A stretch of 32,195 bases of DNA. It comes from Solirubrobacteraceae bacterium. Lineage in GTDB: Bacteria; Actinomycetota; Thermoleophilia; Solirubrobacterales; Solirubrobacteraceae. Below, in pieces: positions 1-6,766 of the stretch. Position 1 is the stretch's first letter, and each line of letters opens with the position of its first letter. The position numbers and the translations under genes are program-made. The stretch is taken from NCBI GenBank assembly GCA_029263125.1, contig JAJCYD010000002.1, positions 1 to 32,195 of the forward strand. Reading direction: 5' to 3'. Under the pieces are notes generated by a model, which was not told the origin of the DNA, did not search any database, and saw only the letters and a list, made by a program, of their open reading frames with translations.

Positions 1-165
1 TGCGTGTCGGTCATCGTGGTGCTCCTCTTCATCGATCGATTGGTTGTCGACCGACGAGTCTCAGAGCCCGCGATGACCGGCGCCTCACGCGACCCCGGAA
101 CCTCCGCGAACTTCCGTTACACCACTTCTACCGACATGACCGTTGTGCATCACCTGGATGCATAA
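1..165 (+). CDS. Possible 3' end of a membrane protein gene (partial)
   Basis: Reading frame 1 is open from the window edge to a TAA at 163-165 (54 codons). The first ten or so residues are strongly hydrophobic (VSVIVVLLFI), like the last half of a membrane helix, followed by a basic and then hydrophilic tail. The first dozen codons have the GC-rich third positions expected here; later codons are more mixed. The frame could therefore be the C-terminus of a membrane protein or chance. The stop codon lies inside the inverted repeats at 146-209. No family is recognisable. Confidence 0.33.
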   Translation, partial: CVSVIVVLLFIDRLVVDRRVSEPAMTGASRDPGTSANFRYTTSTDMTVVHHLDA

Positions 166-209
166 CTGCCGTATCGGCGGCTGGCGTCGAACGAGACGTC
201 AGTTATGCA
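146..209. repeat. Nested inverted repeats built on TGCAT
   Basis: TGCATC (146-151) and GATGCA (157-162) form a perfect 6-bp hairpin with a 5-nt loop. The second arm is shared with a larger repeat: TGCATAACTG at 159-168 and its exact complement CAGTTATGCA at 200-209, separated by 31 nt. The two structures are mutually exclusive. Neither is followed by a T-run. It may end the partial gene at 1-165 or be a protein-binding site. Confidence 0.45.
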
Positions 210-522
210 CGGGTCCGACGACCCCGGGATCCGGGCGATGCACGCGACGCGTTCTCGACGGTCGCAGTGCGGTCGCGCTCGGTTACGCAGTGGACGACCA
301 GGAGTAGCCGCACGCGACTGGTGCAAGCCCCCCTTGGGCGATCTCCGCGACGCTCGACCACGTAACGCAATGGCGATCTCAGGGTGTGTCGAAGATGAAC
401 CGGCCGGCGGCACGTGTTCGCCACAGGCCCATTGCACGTCCGAGCGTTTCGCTCCTCAACGAACGAGCGCTCGCTGGGACACGCGACGGCGGGGAAGCGA
501 CCACGCCACCCCGAACCCGCGC
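210..522. other. Non-coding stretch between the partial left-end gene and the ydcZ-like gene
   Basis: About 310 nt with no credible gene on either strand: the open frames here have no recognisable domains and lack typical codon bias. No tRNA-like fold or insertion-sequence end is visible. The one structured element is the hairpin at 441-473, described separately. Confidence 0.5.
441..473 (-). terminator. Candidate hairpin downstream of the ydcZ-like gene
   Basis: CGAGCG (441-446) pairs with CGCTCG (468-473), and the inner TTCG (448-451) pairs with CGAA (460-463), giving a 6+4 bp stem with bulges. It lies about 50 nt beyond the stop of the minus-strand gene at 523. There is no U-tract, so an intrinsic terminator is only tentative. 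Local alternatives such as GAGCG-TTT-CGCTC (442-454) compete with it. Confidence 0.28.
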
Positions 523-966
523 TCACTTGCGCACGATCAGGTAGGTCCCCAGCGCCAGCAGCGCCACACCGACGAGCTTCAGCACGCTGACCGGATCGCG
601 CGAGACGCCGAGCAGGCCGAAGTGATCGACGACGACCGACATCGTCAGCTGGCCGGTGATCGTCGCCGCCACGACGGCGCCGGCGCCGAGTGAGCGGACG
701 GTGACGAGCACCGTCGTGACGTAGATCGCGCCGAGCAAACCGCCGGTGAGGTAGTACCAGGACAGGTGGCGCGCCTCGCCGACCGTGCCGAAGCCGCCCT
801 TGACGAGCCCCACGATGAGCGACAGCGCGACCAACCCCAGCGCGAAGGAGAGAAACGCGGCCTGGAAGGTCCCGATCTGGCGGCCGAGCGTCGAGTTGAT
901 CGGCGCCTGCAGCGCGACGAAGCCGCCCGCGATCGCGGTCATGCCGATCGCCATGCCGCGGTCCAC
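523..966 (-). CDS. YdcZ/DUF606-type DMT-superfamily membrane protein
   Basis: A 147-residue integral membrane protein of the YdcZ (DUF606) type within the drug/metabolite transporter superfamily. It has about five hydrophobic helices. The N-terminal GGFVALQAPINSTLGRQIG block and the later PSVLKLVGVALLALGTYLI helix fit that family. Members have one half of the ten-helix DMT fold and probably act as dimers; the substrate is unknown. The start is GTG at 966, which directly abuts the polA TAG. A GGAGG lies 8 nt upstream inside the polA end, which favours this GTG over the ATG four codons later. The gene is therefore expected to be co-transcribed with polA. Confidence 0.8.
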   Translation of the reverse strand: MDRGMAIGMTAIAGGFVALQAPINSTLGRQIGTFQAAFLSFALGLVALSLIVGLVKGGFGTVGEARHLSWYYLTGGLLGAIYVTTVLVTVRSLGAGAVVAATITGQLTMSVVVDHFGLLGVSRDPVSVLKLVGVALLALGTYLIVRK

Positions 967-3543
967 CTACTTGGCCTCCATCCATGTCGGGCCGATGCCG
1001 ATGTCGACGACCAGCGGCGGGTCGTGCTCCCACACGCCGCACATCTCACGGCGGATGACGTCGCTGGCCGCCGCGACGTCTGTGGCCGGCCCTTCGAAGA
1101 GCAGCTCGTCGTGGACGGTGAGGATGAGCCGCACCGGCGAGCCGCGCAGCGCACGGTCGACCGTCACGATCGCGAGCTTCATGACGTCCGCCGCCGTGCC
1201 CTGGATGACGGTATTGACCGCCAGGCGCTCGCCGAGCGTTCGCACCTGGTAGTTGCGCGCCTTCAGCTCGGGGATCTGGCGCCGGCGGCCCCACAGCGTC
1301 GTGACATGCCCATCGGTCGTCGCCTGCGCGATCGTCTCGTCGATGAACGCCTTCACGCGCTCAAAGCGGGCGAGGTAGGCGTCGATGAACGCCTTGGCTT
1401 CGGAGCGCTCGATGCCGAGGCGCTCGGCGAGGCCGTAGTCCGACAGGCCGTAGACGATGCCGTAGTTGACCATCTTCGCCTTCGAGCGCATGCCGTGCGT
1501 GAGGTCCTCGGGCGCGGTCTGAAAGACCGTCGAGGCGGTCGCGGTGTGGACGTCCTCGCCGCGCACGAAGATCTCCTTGAGCACCGGCTCGTCGGCGATG
1601 TGAGCGAGCACGCGCAGCTCGATCTGGGAATAGTCGGCGCTGAGCAGCACGTTGTCCGGCGCGGCTTCGAAGCAGCCGCGCACCTCGCGGCCGAGATCGG
1701 TGCGGATCGGGACGTTCTGCATGTTCGGATCGGTCGAGGCCAGGCGCCCGGTCGTCGCCGCCGCCTGCAGGAACGTCGTGTGGATGCGCGACTCGGGGTC
1801 CGCGGCGGCGAGCTGGGGCAGCACGGAGAAGTAGGTCTTGTCGAGCTGGTTGAGCTCGCGCCAGCGTTCGATCAGGGGGATGATTTCGTGCTCGTCGCGG
1901 ATCGCCTGAAGGACGCGAGCGTCGGTCGAGAAGCCCGTCTTGCCGCGACGCTTCTTGGACAGGCCCAGCTTCGTGAAGAGGATCTCGCCGAGTTGCTGGG
2001 GCGAGCCGATGACGAACTCCGTATCCGCCAGGCGCCAGACCTCGAGCTCCAGCGAGTGCACCTCTTCGCGCACGCGCGTCGTGATCTCCTTCATGCGGTC
2101 GGTGTTCAGCCGCACGCCGGCGACCTCCATCGAGCGCAGCACCGCGACCAGCGGCAGCTCGATCTCCTCCATGACGACCGTCAGCTCGCGCGCGACGATC
2201 TGCTCGCGCTGCCAGGCCGCGAGCTCTGAAACGAGCAGCGCTTCGGCGGCGAGCTCGTCGTCCAGGCCGCACGCGAGGCCGCGTTCCTCCAGCAGCTCGC
2301 GCAACGGGTAGCCACGACGGGCCGGCTCGAGGATGTAGGCGCCGATGAGCGTGTCATGCACGAGGTTCGACGCAACCACGCCGAGCGCCTTGGCGTCGTG
2401 GGCGACGACGGCGCGCTCGCCTGCGGCCTCGACGAGCTCCGACGGGTCGTCCATCGTCCCGGTGAGGATCGCGTCGGAGGTCGCGACCGCGAAGCGCCAC
2501 GTCGGATCGACGGCGAGCAGCTCCCCCTCGGCGACCTCGGGCGCACGCACCGCGAGCACCAGTTCCCCGTTCAGCGCAGCGATGTCAGCCAGCGATCCGG
2601 CCCGGACCGGTGCGGACAACGTCGTGTCCGCCTCCGGCGACGGGGCCGCCGCCTCGGCTCCGAGAAACTCCTCCAGGCGGCGCAGCGGGTCGCGCAGCTC
2701 GAACTCGCGGAAGACCTCGCGCAGCTTGGAGCGATCGGGCGCACGGCCGGCCTCGGCCGCGACATCGAGGTCGACGTGCAGGTCGCGCCGCATCGTCGCG
2801 AGGATCTTCGAGACGCGCGCGTCCTCGGCGTGGTTGACGAGGTTCTCCTTGCGCTTGGCGCCCGTGATCTCATCGACGGCGCCGAGCACGCCCTCCAGAT
2901 CGCCGTGGGCCTGCAGCAGCGCGGCGGCGGTCTTGTCGCCGATGCCCGGGACGCCGGGGATGTTGTCGCTCGTGTCGCCCTTGAGGCCGTAGAAGTCGGG
3001 GATCAGCTCGGGCGCGATGCCGTAGCGGTCGATCACCGCGGGGTGGTCGTAGAGCTTGGTCTCGGTGATGCCGCGCGCGGTCGCCATGACCTTGACGATG
3101 CCCTCGGGGTCGATCAGCTGGAAGGCGTCGCGGTCGCCGGTGACGATGACGACGGGGATGCGCTGCTCGCGCGCGCGCTCGGCGAGCGTCGCGATGACGT
3201 CGTCGGCCTCGAAGCCGTCGAGGTGGACGTTCGTGTAGCCGAAGGCGTCGACGAGCGGCTCGAAGTGCGGCCACTGCTCCTTGAGCAGGTCAGGCCGCGT
3301 CGAGCGCGTGCCCTTGTAGGGCGGATAGACCTCCTTGCGCCCGCTGGAGCCCGCGTCCCAGACGACGACGGTCGGCTTCGTGCCGTGCTCGGTGAGGATC
3401 TTCACGAGCATCGACGCGAAGCCGAAGATCGCGTTGGTGGGGAAGCCCGTCGACGTCGCGATCGACTCGGGCAGCGCGAAGAACGCCCGGTACACGAGCG
3501 AGTTGCCGTCGATGAGAAACAGCTCGTCGGGGCGATCCGCCAT
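967..3543 (-). CDS. polA: DNA polymerase I
   Basis: Family A DNA polymerase of 858 residues, acting in Okazaki-fragment maturation and excision repair. Residues 1 to about 290 form the 5'-nuclease domain: the first acidic residue is D12 in LIDGNSLVYRAF, followed by GFEADDVIA, VTGDRDAFQLID and the helix-hairpin-helix GDTSDNIPGVPGIGDKTA. The middle region (about 310-480) sits where the 3'-5' exonuclease should be but lacks the DxE metal site, so proofreading is probably absent. The polymerase domain has motif A (DYSQIELRVLAH, D637), motif B (KMVNYGIVYG, K690 and Y694) and motif C (VHDELL, D812). The residue equivalent to E. coli Phe762 is Tyr694. The ATG at 3543 has no Shine-Dalgarno sequence but a TAGAGT hexamer 9 nt upstream. 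Confidence 0.97.
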   Translation of the reverse strand: MADRPDELFLIDGNSLVYRAFFALPESIATSTGFPTNAIFGFASMLVKILTEHGTKPTVVVWDAGSSGRKEVYPPYKGTRSTRPDLLKEQWPHFEPLVDAFGYTNVHLDGFEADDVIATLAERAREQRIPVVIVTGDRDAFQLIDPEGIVKVMATARGITETKLYDHPAVIDRYGIAPELIPDFYGLKGDTSDNIPGVPGIGDKTAAALLQAHGDLEGVLGAVDEITGAKRKENLVNHAEDARVSKILATMRRDLHVDLDVAAEAGRAPDRSKLREVFREFELRDPLRRLEEFLGAEAAAPSPEADTTLSAPVRAGSLADIAALNGELVLAVRAPEVAEGELLAVDPTWRFAVATSDAILTGTMDDPSELVEAAGERAVVAHDAKALGVVASNLVHDTLIGAYILEPARRGYPLRELLEERGLACGLDDELAAEALLVSELAAWQREQIVARELTVVMEEIELPLVAVLRSMEVAGVRLNTDRMKEITTRVREEVHSLELEVWRLADTEFVIGSPQQLGEILFTKLGLSKKRRGKTGFSTDARVLQAIRDEHEIIPLIERWRELNQLDKTYFSVLPQLAAADPESRIHTTFLQAAATTGRLASTDPNMQNVPIRTDLGREVRGCFEAAPDNVLLSADYSQIELRVLAHIADEPVLKEIFVRGEDVHTATASTVFQTAPEDLTHGMRSKAKMVNYGIVYGLSDYGLAERLGIERSEAKAFIDAYLARFERVKAFIDETIAQATTDGHVTTLWGRRRQIPELKARNYQVRTLGERLAVNTVIQGTAADVMKLAIVTVDRALRGSPVRLILTVHDELLFEGPATDVAAASDVIRREMCGVWEHDPPLVVDIGIGPTWMEAK

Positions 3544-3552
3544 CGCGCGGGC

Positions 3553-3558
3553 ACTCTA
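3553..3558 (-). promoter_or_regulatory. Candidate -10 element for polA
   Basis: TAGAGT on the minus strand ends 9 nt before the polA ATG, predicting an mRNA with at most about 3 nt of leader. No recognisable -35. Confidence 0.35.
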
Positions 3559-3584
3559 CGCGCCGCGCGCCCGGGGCCCGGCCG

Positions 3585-3947
3585 TCAGTACTGCGACAGC
3601 ACGAACCCCCACAGCAGCCCGGCTCCGGCGACGACCATGCCGATGATGAAGCCGATGACGAAGATGTCCAGGCGCTGGCGCCACGGGACCTGCCAGATGA
3701 GCGCGATCCACAGGGGCAGCCGGTAGCCGGCCCAGTAGTAGTCGAAGTCCTCGTCGTAACGGTCGACCTGCTCGGTGGCGTAGTCGTCGCTACGGGCCTC
3801 GCAGACCGGACACTTGTACTCCGCCCCGCTGGGTGGGCGGTCGATCGTCTCGACGCTCTGCGGCGGATCCTCCAGCGAGGGACCGCTCAGACCCGCAAGC
3901 AGACGCTCGATGCTCGATCCAACGCCGTCCCCTGATCGCGCGGACAT
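3585..3947 (-). CDS. Hypothetical membrane-anchored protein with CPVC motif
   Basis: A protein of 120 residues that I do not recognise. It has a hydrophilic N-terminal half ending in a single CPVC knuckle (too few cysteines for a complete zinc ribbon), then an acidic/tyrosine-rich stretch (DRYDEDFDYYW), and finally two hydrophobic segments (LPLWIALIW and IFVIGFIIGMVVAGAGLLWGF) near the C-terminus. It is probably membrane-anchored. The frame is open further upstream, but the ATG at 3947 is preferred because TACAGT stands exactly 6 nt before it, the leaderless pattern seen repeatedly in this window. It runs towards polA with a 41-nt gap. Confidence 0.62.
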   Translation of the reverse strand: MSARSGDGVGSSIERLLAGLSGPSLEDPPQSVETIDRPPSGAEYKCPVCEARSDDYATEQVDRYDEDFDYYWAGYRLPLWIALIWQVPWRQRLDIFVIGFIIGMVVAGAGLLWGFVLSQY

Positions 3948-3953
3948 ACCTCG

Positions 3954-3959
3954 ACTGTA
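3954..3959 (-). promoter_or_regulatory. Candidate -10 element, leaderless start of the CPVC protein
   Basis: TACAGT followed by 6 nt (CGAGGT) and ATG. The 6-nt spacing places transcription start at or next to the A of the start codon. Confidence 0.45.
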
Positions 3960-4065
3960 CCTCAGACGAGCGCCGATCGAGAACGTTGCGGCGATGCTCG
4001 AGAATTTGACGCGCAGGCCGCCGCGCACGGAGACCAAGCCCCTCCCCCGGCCGTACCCCTGGGCA

Positions 4066-4071
4066 TATGCT
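4066..4071 (+). promoter_or_regulatory. Candidate -10 element upstream of the epimerase
   Basis: TATGCT followed by 7 nt and an ATG at 4079. That ATG is not in the epimerase frame; it opens the 11-codon ORF described next. Confidence 0.42.
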
Positions 4072-4078
4072 CGCGCTC

Positions 4079-4114
4079 ATGCCCCCCGCTTCATGCCCGG
4101 TCGCCCCGCGATGA
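4079..4114 (+). CDS. Putative 11-codon leaderless upstream ORF
   Basis: The ATG at 4079 lies 7 nt after TATGCT and opens a short frame encoding MPPASCPVAPR. Its TGA (4112-4114) overlaps the epimerase ATG at 4111 as ATGA. The epimerase start has no Shine-Dalgarno sequence, so ribosomes loading on the leaderless mini-ORF and re-initiating at the overlap would explain its translation. The peptide itself matches nothing I know. The in-frame ATG at 4093 is an alternative start that would make this ORF incidental. Confidence 0.35.
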   Translation: MPPASCPVAPR

Positions 4115-5019
4115 AGCGGGTGACCGTCACCGGCGCCACGGGGCGCATCGGCAGCCGGCTCGTCGAGGCGCTGAAGGATCGCGGCGATGACGTCTGCGTC
4201 CTCTCGCGCAACGCCGATCGCGCGAGCACGGCGCTCGGCGTCGAGGCGGTCGGATGGGATCCGAAGGCCGGCGACGCCCCATCGCAGGCCCTGCAGGGCC
4301 GCGACGCGGTAATCCACCTCGCCGGCGAGGACGTGGGCCAGCGCTGGACGGACCGCGCCAAGGCGGAGATCCGCTCCAGCCGCGAGCAGGGCACGCGCAA
4401 CCTCGTTGCCGGCATGCTCGCCGCGCAGCCGCGACCGAGCCTGCTCGTGAGCGCGTCGGCCTCCGGCTACTACGGCCCGCGCGGCGACGAGATCGTCGAC
4501 GAGTCCAGCCCGCCGGGCCGTGACTGGCTGGCCGACGTCTGCGTGCGCTGGGAGCAGAGCGCCGACTCGGCGGCGCGGGGCGCCCGGGTCGTGAAGGTTC
4601 GCACCGGCATCGTGCTCGATGCCGAGGGCGGGGCGCTGGCGAAGATGCTGCCACCGTTCAAGGCCGGTGTCGGCGGCCCGGTCGCCGGCGGCAGGCAGTA
4701 CATGCCCTGGATCCATCGCGACGACCTCGTCGGGATCTACCTCGCGGCGATCGACTCCGAGGACTTCGACGGCCCGGTCAACGCCTCGGCGCCCGACCCC
4801 GTCACCAACAAGGTCTTCGCCAAGGCGCTTGGCACGGCGCTGCATCGCCCGGCGGTCGCCCCGGTGCCCGGCCTCGTCATCAAGGGCATGTACGGCGAGA
4901 TGTCGCAGATCGTGCTGACCGGCGTGCGCATGGTGCCCGGCCGAGCGCCGCAGCTCGGGTACGCCTTCCAGCACCCAGATCTCGCCGAGGCGCTGCGCGA
5001 CACGCTCGCCGGCGGCTGA
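4111..5019 (+). CDS. NAD(P)-dependent epimerase/dehydratase, TIGR01777 (YfcH/SDR39U1) family
   Basis: A 302-residue atypical short-chain dehydrogenase. The N-terminal Rossmann motif is TGATGRIGSRLVEAL. Downstream features typical of the family are VIHLAGEDVGQRW, a SASGYYGPRGDE block with the active-site-region tyrosines, and the conserved PWIHRDDLVGIYLAAI segment. The C-terminal domain (DUF1731-like) follows, ending in GYAFQHPDLAEALRDTL. The physiological substrate of this family is not established. Start ATG 4111 gives the glycine motif at the usual distance from the N-terminus; 4093 would add six residues. The stop TGA abuts the stop of the convergent gene at 5020 with no intervening base. 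Confidence 0.88.
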   Translation: MKRVTVTGATGRIGSRLVEALKDRGDDVCVLSRNADRASTALGVEAVGWDPKAGDAPSQALQGRDAVIHLAGEDVGQRWTDRAKAEIRSSREQGTRNLVAGMLAAQPRPSLLVSASASGYYGPRGDEIVDESSPPGRDWLADVCVRWEQSADSAARGARVVKVRTGIVLDAEGGALAKMLPPFKAGVGGPVAGGRQYMPWIHRDDLVGIYLAAIDSEDFDGPVNASAPDPVTNKVFAKALGTALHRPAVAPVPGLVIKGMYGEMSQIVLTGVRMVPGRAPQLGYAFQHPDLAEALRDTLAGG

Positions 5020-5247
5020 CTACCGCGCCTTGCGGGCGGACTTGCGGCGCCCCCAGTCCGACGTCGCCTTCGACGGCATGACGATCCAGATCAGCACCGC
5101 GACGCCGGACAGCAGCAGTCCGCACGCCAGCCCGAGCCGCTCGCCGTAGCCCTTCTTGGCCGACAAGAACGACGCGACGATCGCCGACAGCAGCCATCCG
5201 TAGAGCAGGAACAGGGCCTTCGCGCCGATGACAGCGAGGATCGTCAT
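5020..5247 (-). CDS. Small two-helix membrane protein coupled to livF
   Basis: 75 residues with two predicted membrane helices (residues about 4-28 and 38-57) and a basic C-terminal tail (WGRRKSARKAR). Its ATG overlaps the livF stop as ATGA, so it is the last gene of the liv transcript and probably translationally coupled. No family is recognised. A function in the transporter complex is possible from position alone, but nothing in the sequence proves it. Confidence 0.6.
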   Translation of the reverse strand: MTILAVIGAKALFLLYGWLLSAIVASFLSAKKGYGERLGLACGLLLSGVAVLIWIVMPSKATSDWGRRKSARKAR

Positions 5248-5951
5248 CCGCCGAGATAGGCCTTGCGCACTTCGGGGTTCGTCCGCATCTTGTCCGACGC
5301 GTCGCTGAGCACGACGACCCCGGTCTCCAGCACGTAGGCGCGCTGGGACACCGACAGGGCGTAGTTGGCGTTCTGCTCGACGAGCAGGATCGTCGTCCCC
5401 TGGCGGTTGATCTCTCCGATCGTCTCGTAGATGCGCTCGACGAGGATCGGCGCGATGCCCATCGAGGGCTCGTCGAGCAGCAGCAGCCTGGGCCTGGCCA
5501 TCAGCGCGCGGCCCATCGCGAGCATCTGCTGCTCTCCGCCTGACATCGTGCCGGCCTTCTGCTTCTCGCGCTCCAGCAGCCGTGGGAACAGGTGAAACAC
5601 CCGGTCCATGTCCTCCTCGATGCCCTTGTCGCGACGCAGGTAGGCGCCCATGTCGAGATTCTCGCGCACCGTCATGCGCGAGAAGCAGCGCCGCCCCTCG
5701 GGCGACTGTGAGATGCCGAGCTTGACGATCTCCGCGGGCGGCGTGCGCGTGATGTTCTGGCCATCGAAGCGGATGTCGCCGGTGCGCGGCGGCGTCAGCC
5801 CGGAGATCGAACGCAGCGTCGTCGACTTGCCGGCGCCGTTTGAGCCGATCAGGGTGACGCACTCGCCCTCCTCGACGGTCAGCGAGATCCCCTTGAGGGC
5901 TTCGATGTTGCCGTAGAACGTGTGGATCTCGTCGACCTCGAACATCGCCAT
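5244..5951 (-). CDS. livF: Branched-chain/hydrophobic amino-acid ABC transporter ATPase LivF
   Basis: A 235-residue cytoplasmic ATPase of the HAAT (LIV) importer. Walker A is GSNGAGKST (36-44), the signature is MSGGEQQ (about 136-142) and Walker B is LLLLDEPS (about 157-163); LLVEQNANYAL is the LivF-typical switch-histidine region, here with a glutamine. The length is standard. Its ATG at 5951 overlaps the livG TGA by one base (TGATG), and its own stop overlaps the next small gene. With LivG it should form the heterodimeric engine beneath LivH/LivM. Confidence 0.95.
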   Translation of the reverse strand: MAMFEVDEIHTFYGNIEALKGISLTVEEGECVTLIGSNGAGKSTTLRSISGLTPPRTGDIRFDGQNITRTPPAEIVKLGISQSPEGRRCFSRMTVRENLDMGAYLRRDKGIEEDMDRVFHLFPRLLEREKQKAGTMSGGEQQMLAMGRALMARPRLLLLDEPSMGIAPILVERIYETIGEINRQGTTILLVEQNANYALSVSQRAYVLETGVVVLSDASDKMRTNPEVRKAYLGG

Positions 5952-6766
5952 CAGCCTTCACCGCTCTCTTGCCGCTGGCGTTCGCTCTCCTGCTTGCCGA
6001 GGTAGGCCTCCACGACGAGCGGGTCGTTGCGGACCTCCGACGGCGCGCCCGCGGCGATGCCCTCGCCGTGATCGAGCACCGTGACGTGCTCCGAGACCCC
6101 CATGACGACCTTCATGTCGTGCTCGATCAGCAGGATCGACAGGCCCACGTCGTCGCGCAGGCGCTGCATGAAGCGCGTGAGATCGGCCGACTCCTGGGCG
6201 TTCATCCCCGCCGTCGGCTCGTCGAGCAGCAGCAGCTTGGGCTCGGAGACCAGCGCGCGCGCGATCTCCACGCGACGCTGGTCGCCATAGGCCAGGTTCG
6301 TCGCGAGCTGGTCATGCAGCGCGGGCCGCAGGCCGACGTAGGAGAGCGTCTCGACAGCCTTCGCGCGAACCTCACGCTCTTCCCTGCCGACCCGTGGCGG
6401 GCGCAGGATGCTGCCCAACAGGCCCGCCTTCATCCGCGAGTGCGCGCCGACCATGACGTTCTCCACGGCGGACATCGTCCCGAACAGGCGGATGTTCTGG
6501 AATGTCCGGGCGACGCCGAGGGCCATGATCTTGTCGGGTCGCCCGCCCGTGATGTTCGTGCCATCGAAGCTCACGCGGCCCTCGGTGGGCTTGTACAGGC
6601 CGGTCAGGATGTTGAAGAACGTCGTCTTGCCGGCGCCGTTGGGGCCGATCAACGAGACGATCGCCTTGCGCGGGATCGAGAAGGAGATCTCGCTGACCGC
6701 GGTCAGGCCGCCGAAGCGCTTCGTGATGCCCGTCGCTTCGAGCAGGTTGTCCTGGGTCGTGCTCAT
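5951..6766 (-). CDS. livG: Branched-chain/hydrophobic amino-acid ABC transporter ATPase LivG
   Basis: 271-residue ATPase subunit. Walker A is GPNGAGKTT (41-49). The signature loop reads LAYGDQRRVEIARAL, the usual LivG variation on LSGGQ. Walker B is LLLLDEPTAGMN, followed by LLIEHDMKVVMGVS with the switch histidine. The C-terminal LVVEAYLG motif is typical of LivG. The reading frame extends far upstream of the true start. The ATG at 6766 was chosen because it overlaps the livM stop (ATGA) and gives the normal family length. Confidence 0.95.
   Translation of the reverse strand: MSTTQDNLLEATGITKRFGGLTAVSEISFSIPRKAIVSLIGPNGAGKTTFFNILTGLYKPTEGRVSFDGTNITGGRPDKIMALGVARTFQNIRLFGTMSAVENVMVGAHSRMKAGLLGSILRPPRVGREEREVRAKAVETLSYVGLRPALHDQLATNLAYGDQRRVEIARALVSEPKLLLLDEPTAGMNAQESADLTRFMQRLRDDVGLSILLIEHDMKVVMGVSEHVTVLDHGEGIAAGAPSEVRNDPLVVEAYLGKQESERQRQESGEG

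Noticed and set aside
166-522. tRNA, insertion-sequence remnant or CRISPR in the left gene-poor stretch
   Set aside because: No cloverleaf with a T-arm consensus, no transposase fragments and no regularly spaced repeats.
766-2229. Long plus-strand open frame (487 codons) and other long frames antisense to polA
   Set aside because: The translation is arginine/aspartate-rich with no domain and mirrors the wobble-GC pattern of polA on the other strand; typical high-GC shadow.
5248-5961. 313-codon minus frame continuing upstream of the small membrane gene at 5020-5247
   Set aside because: The upstream portion lies in another frame of livF and has no recognisable fold; only the 75-residue end is credible.
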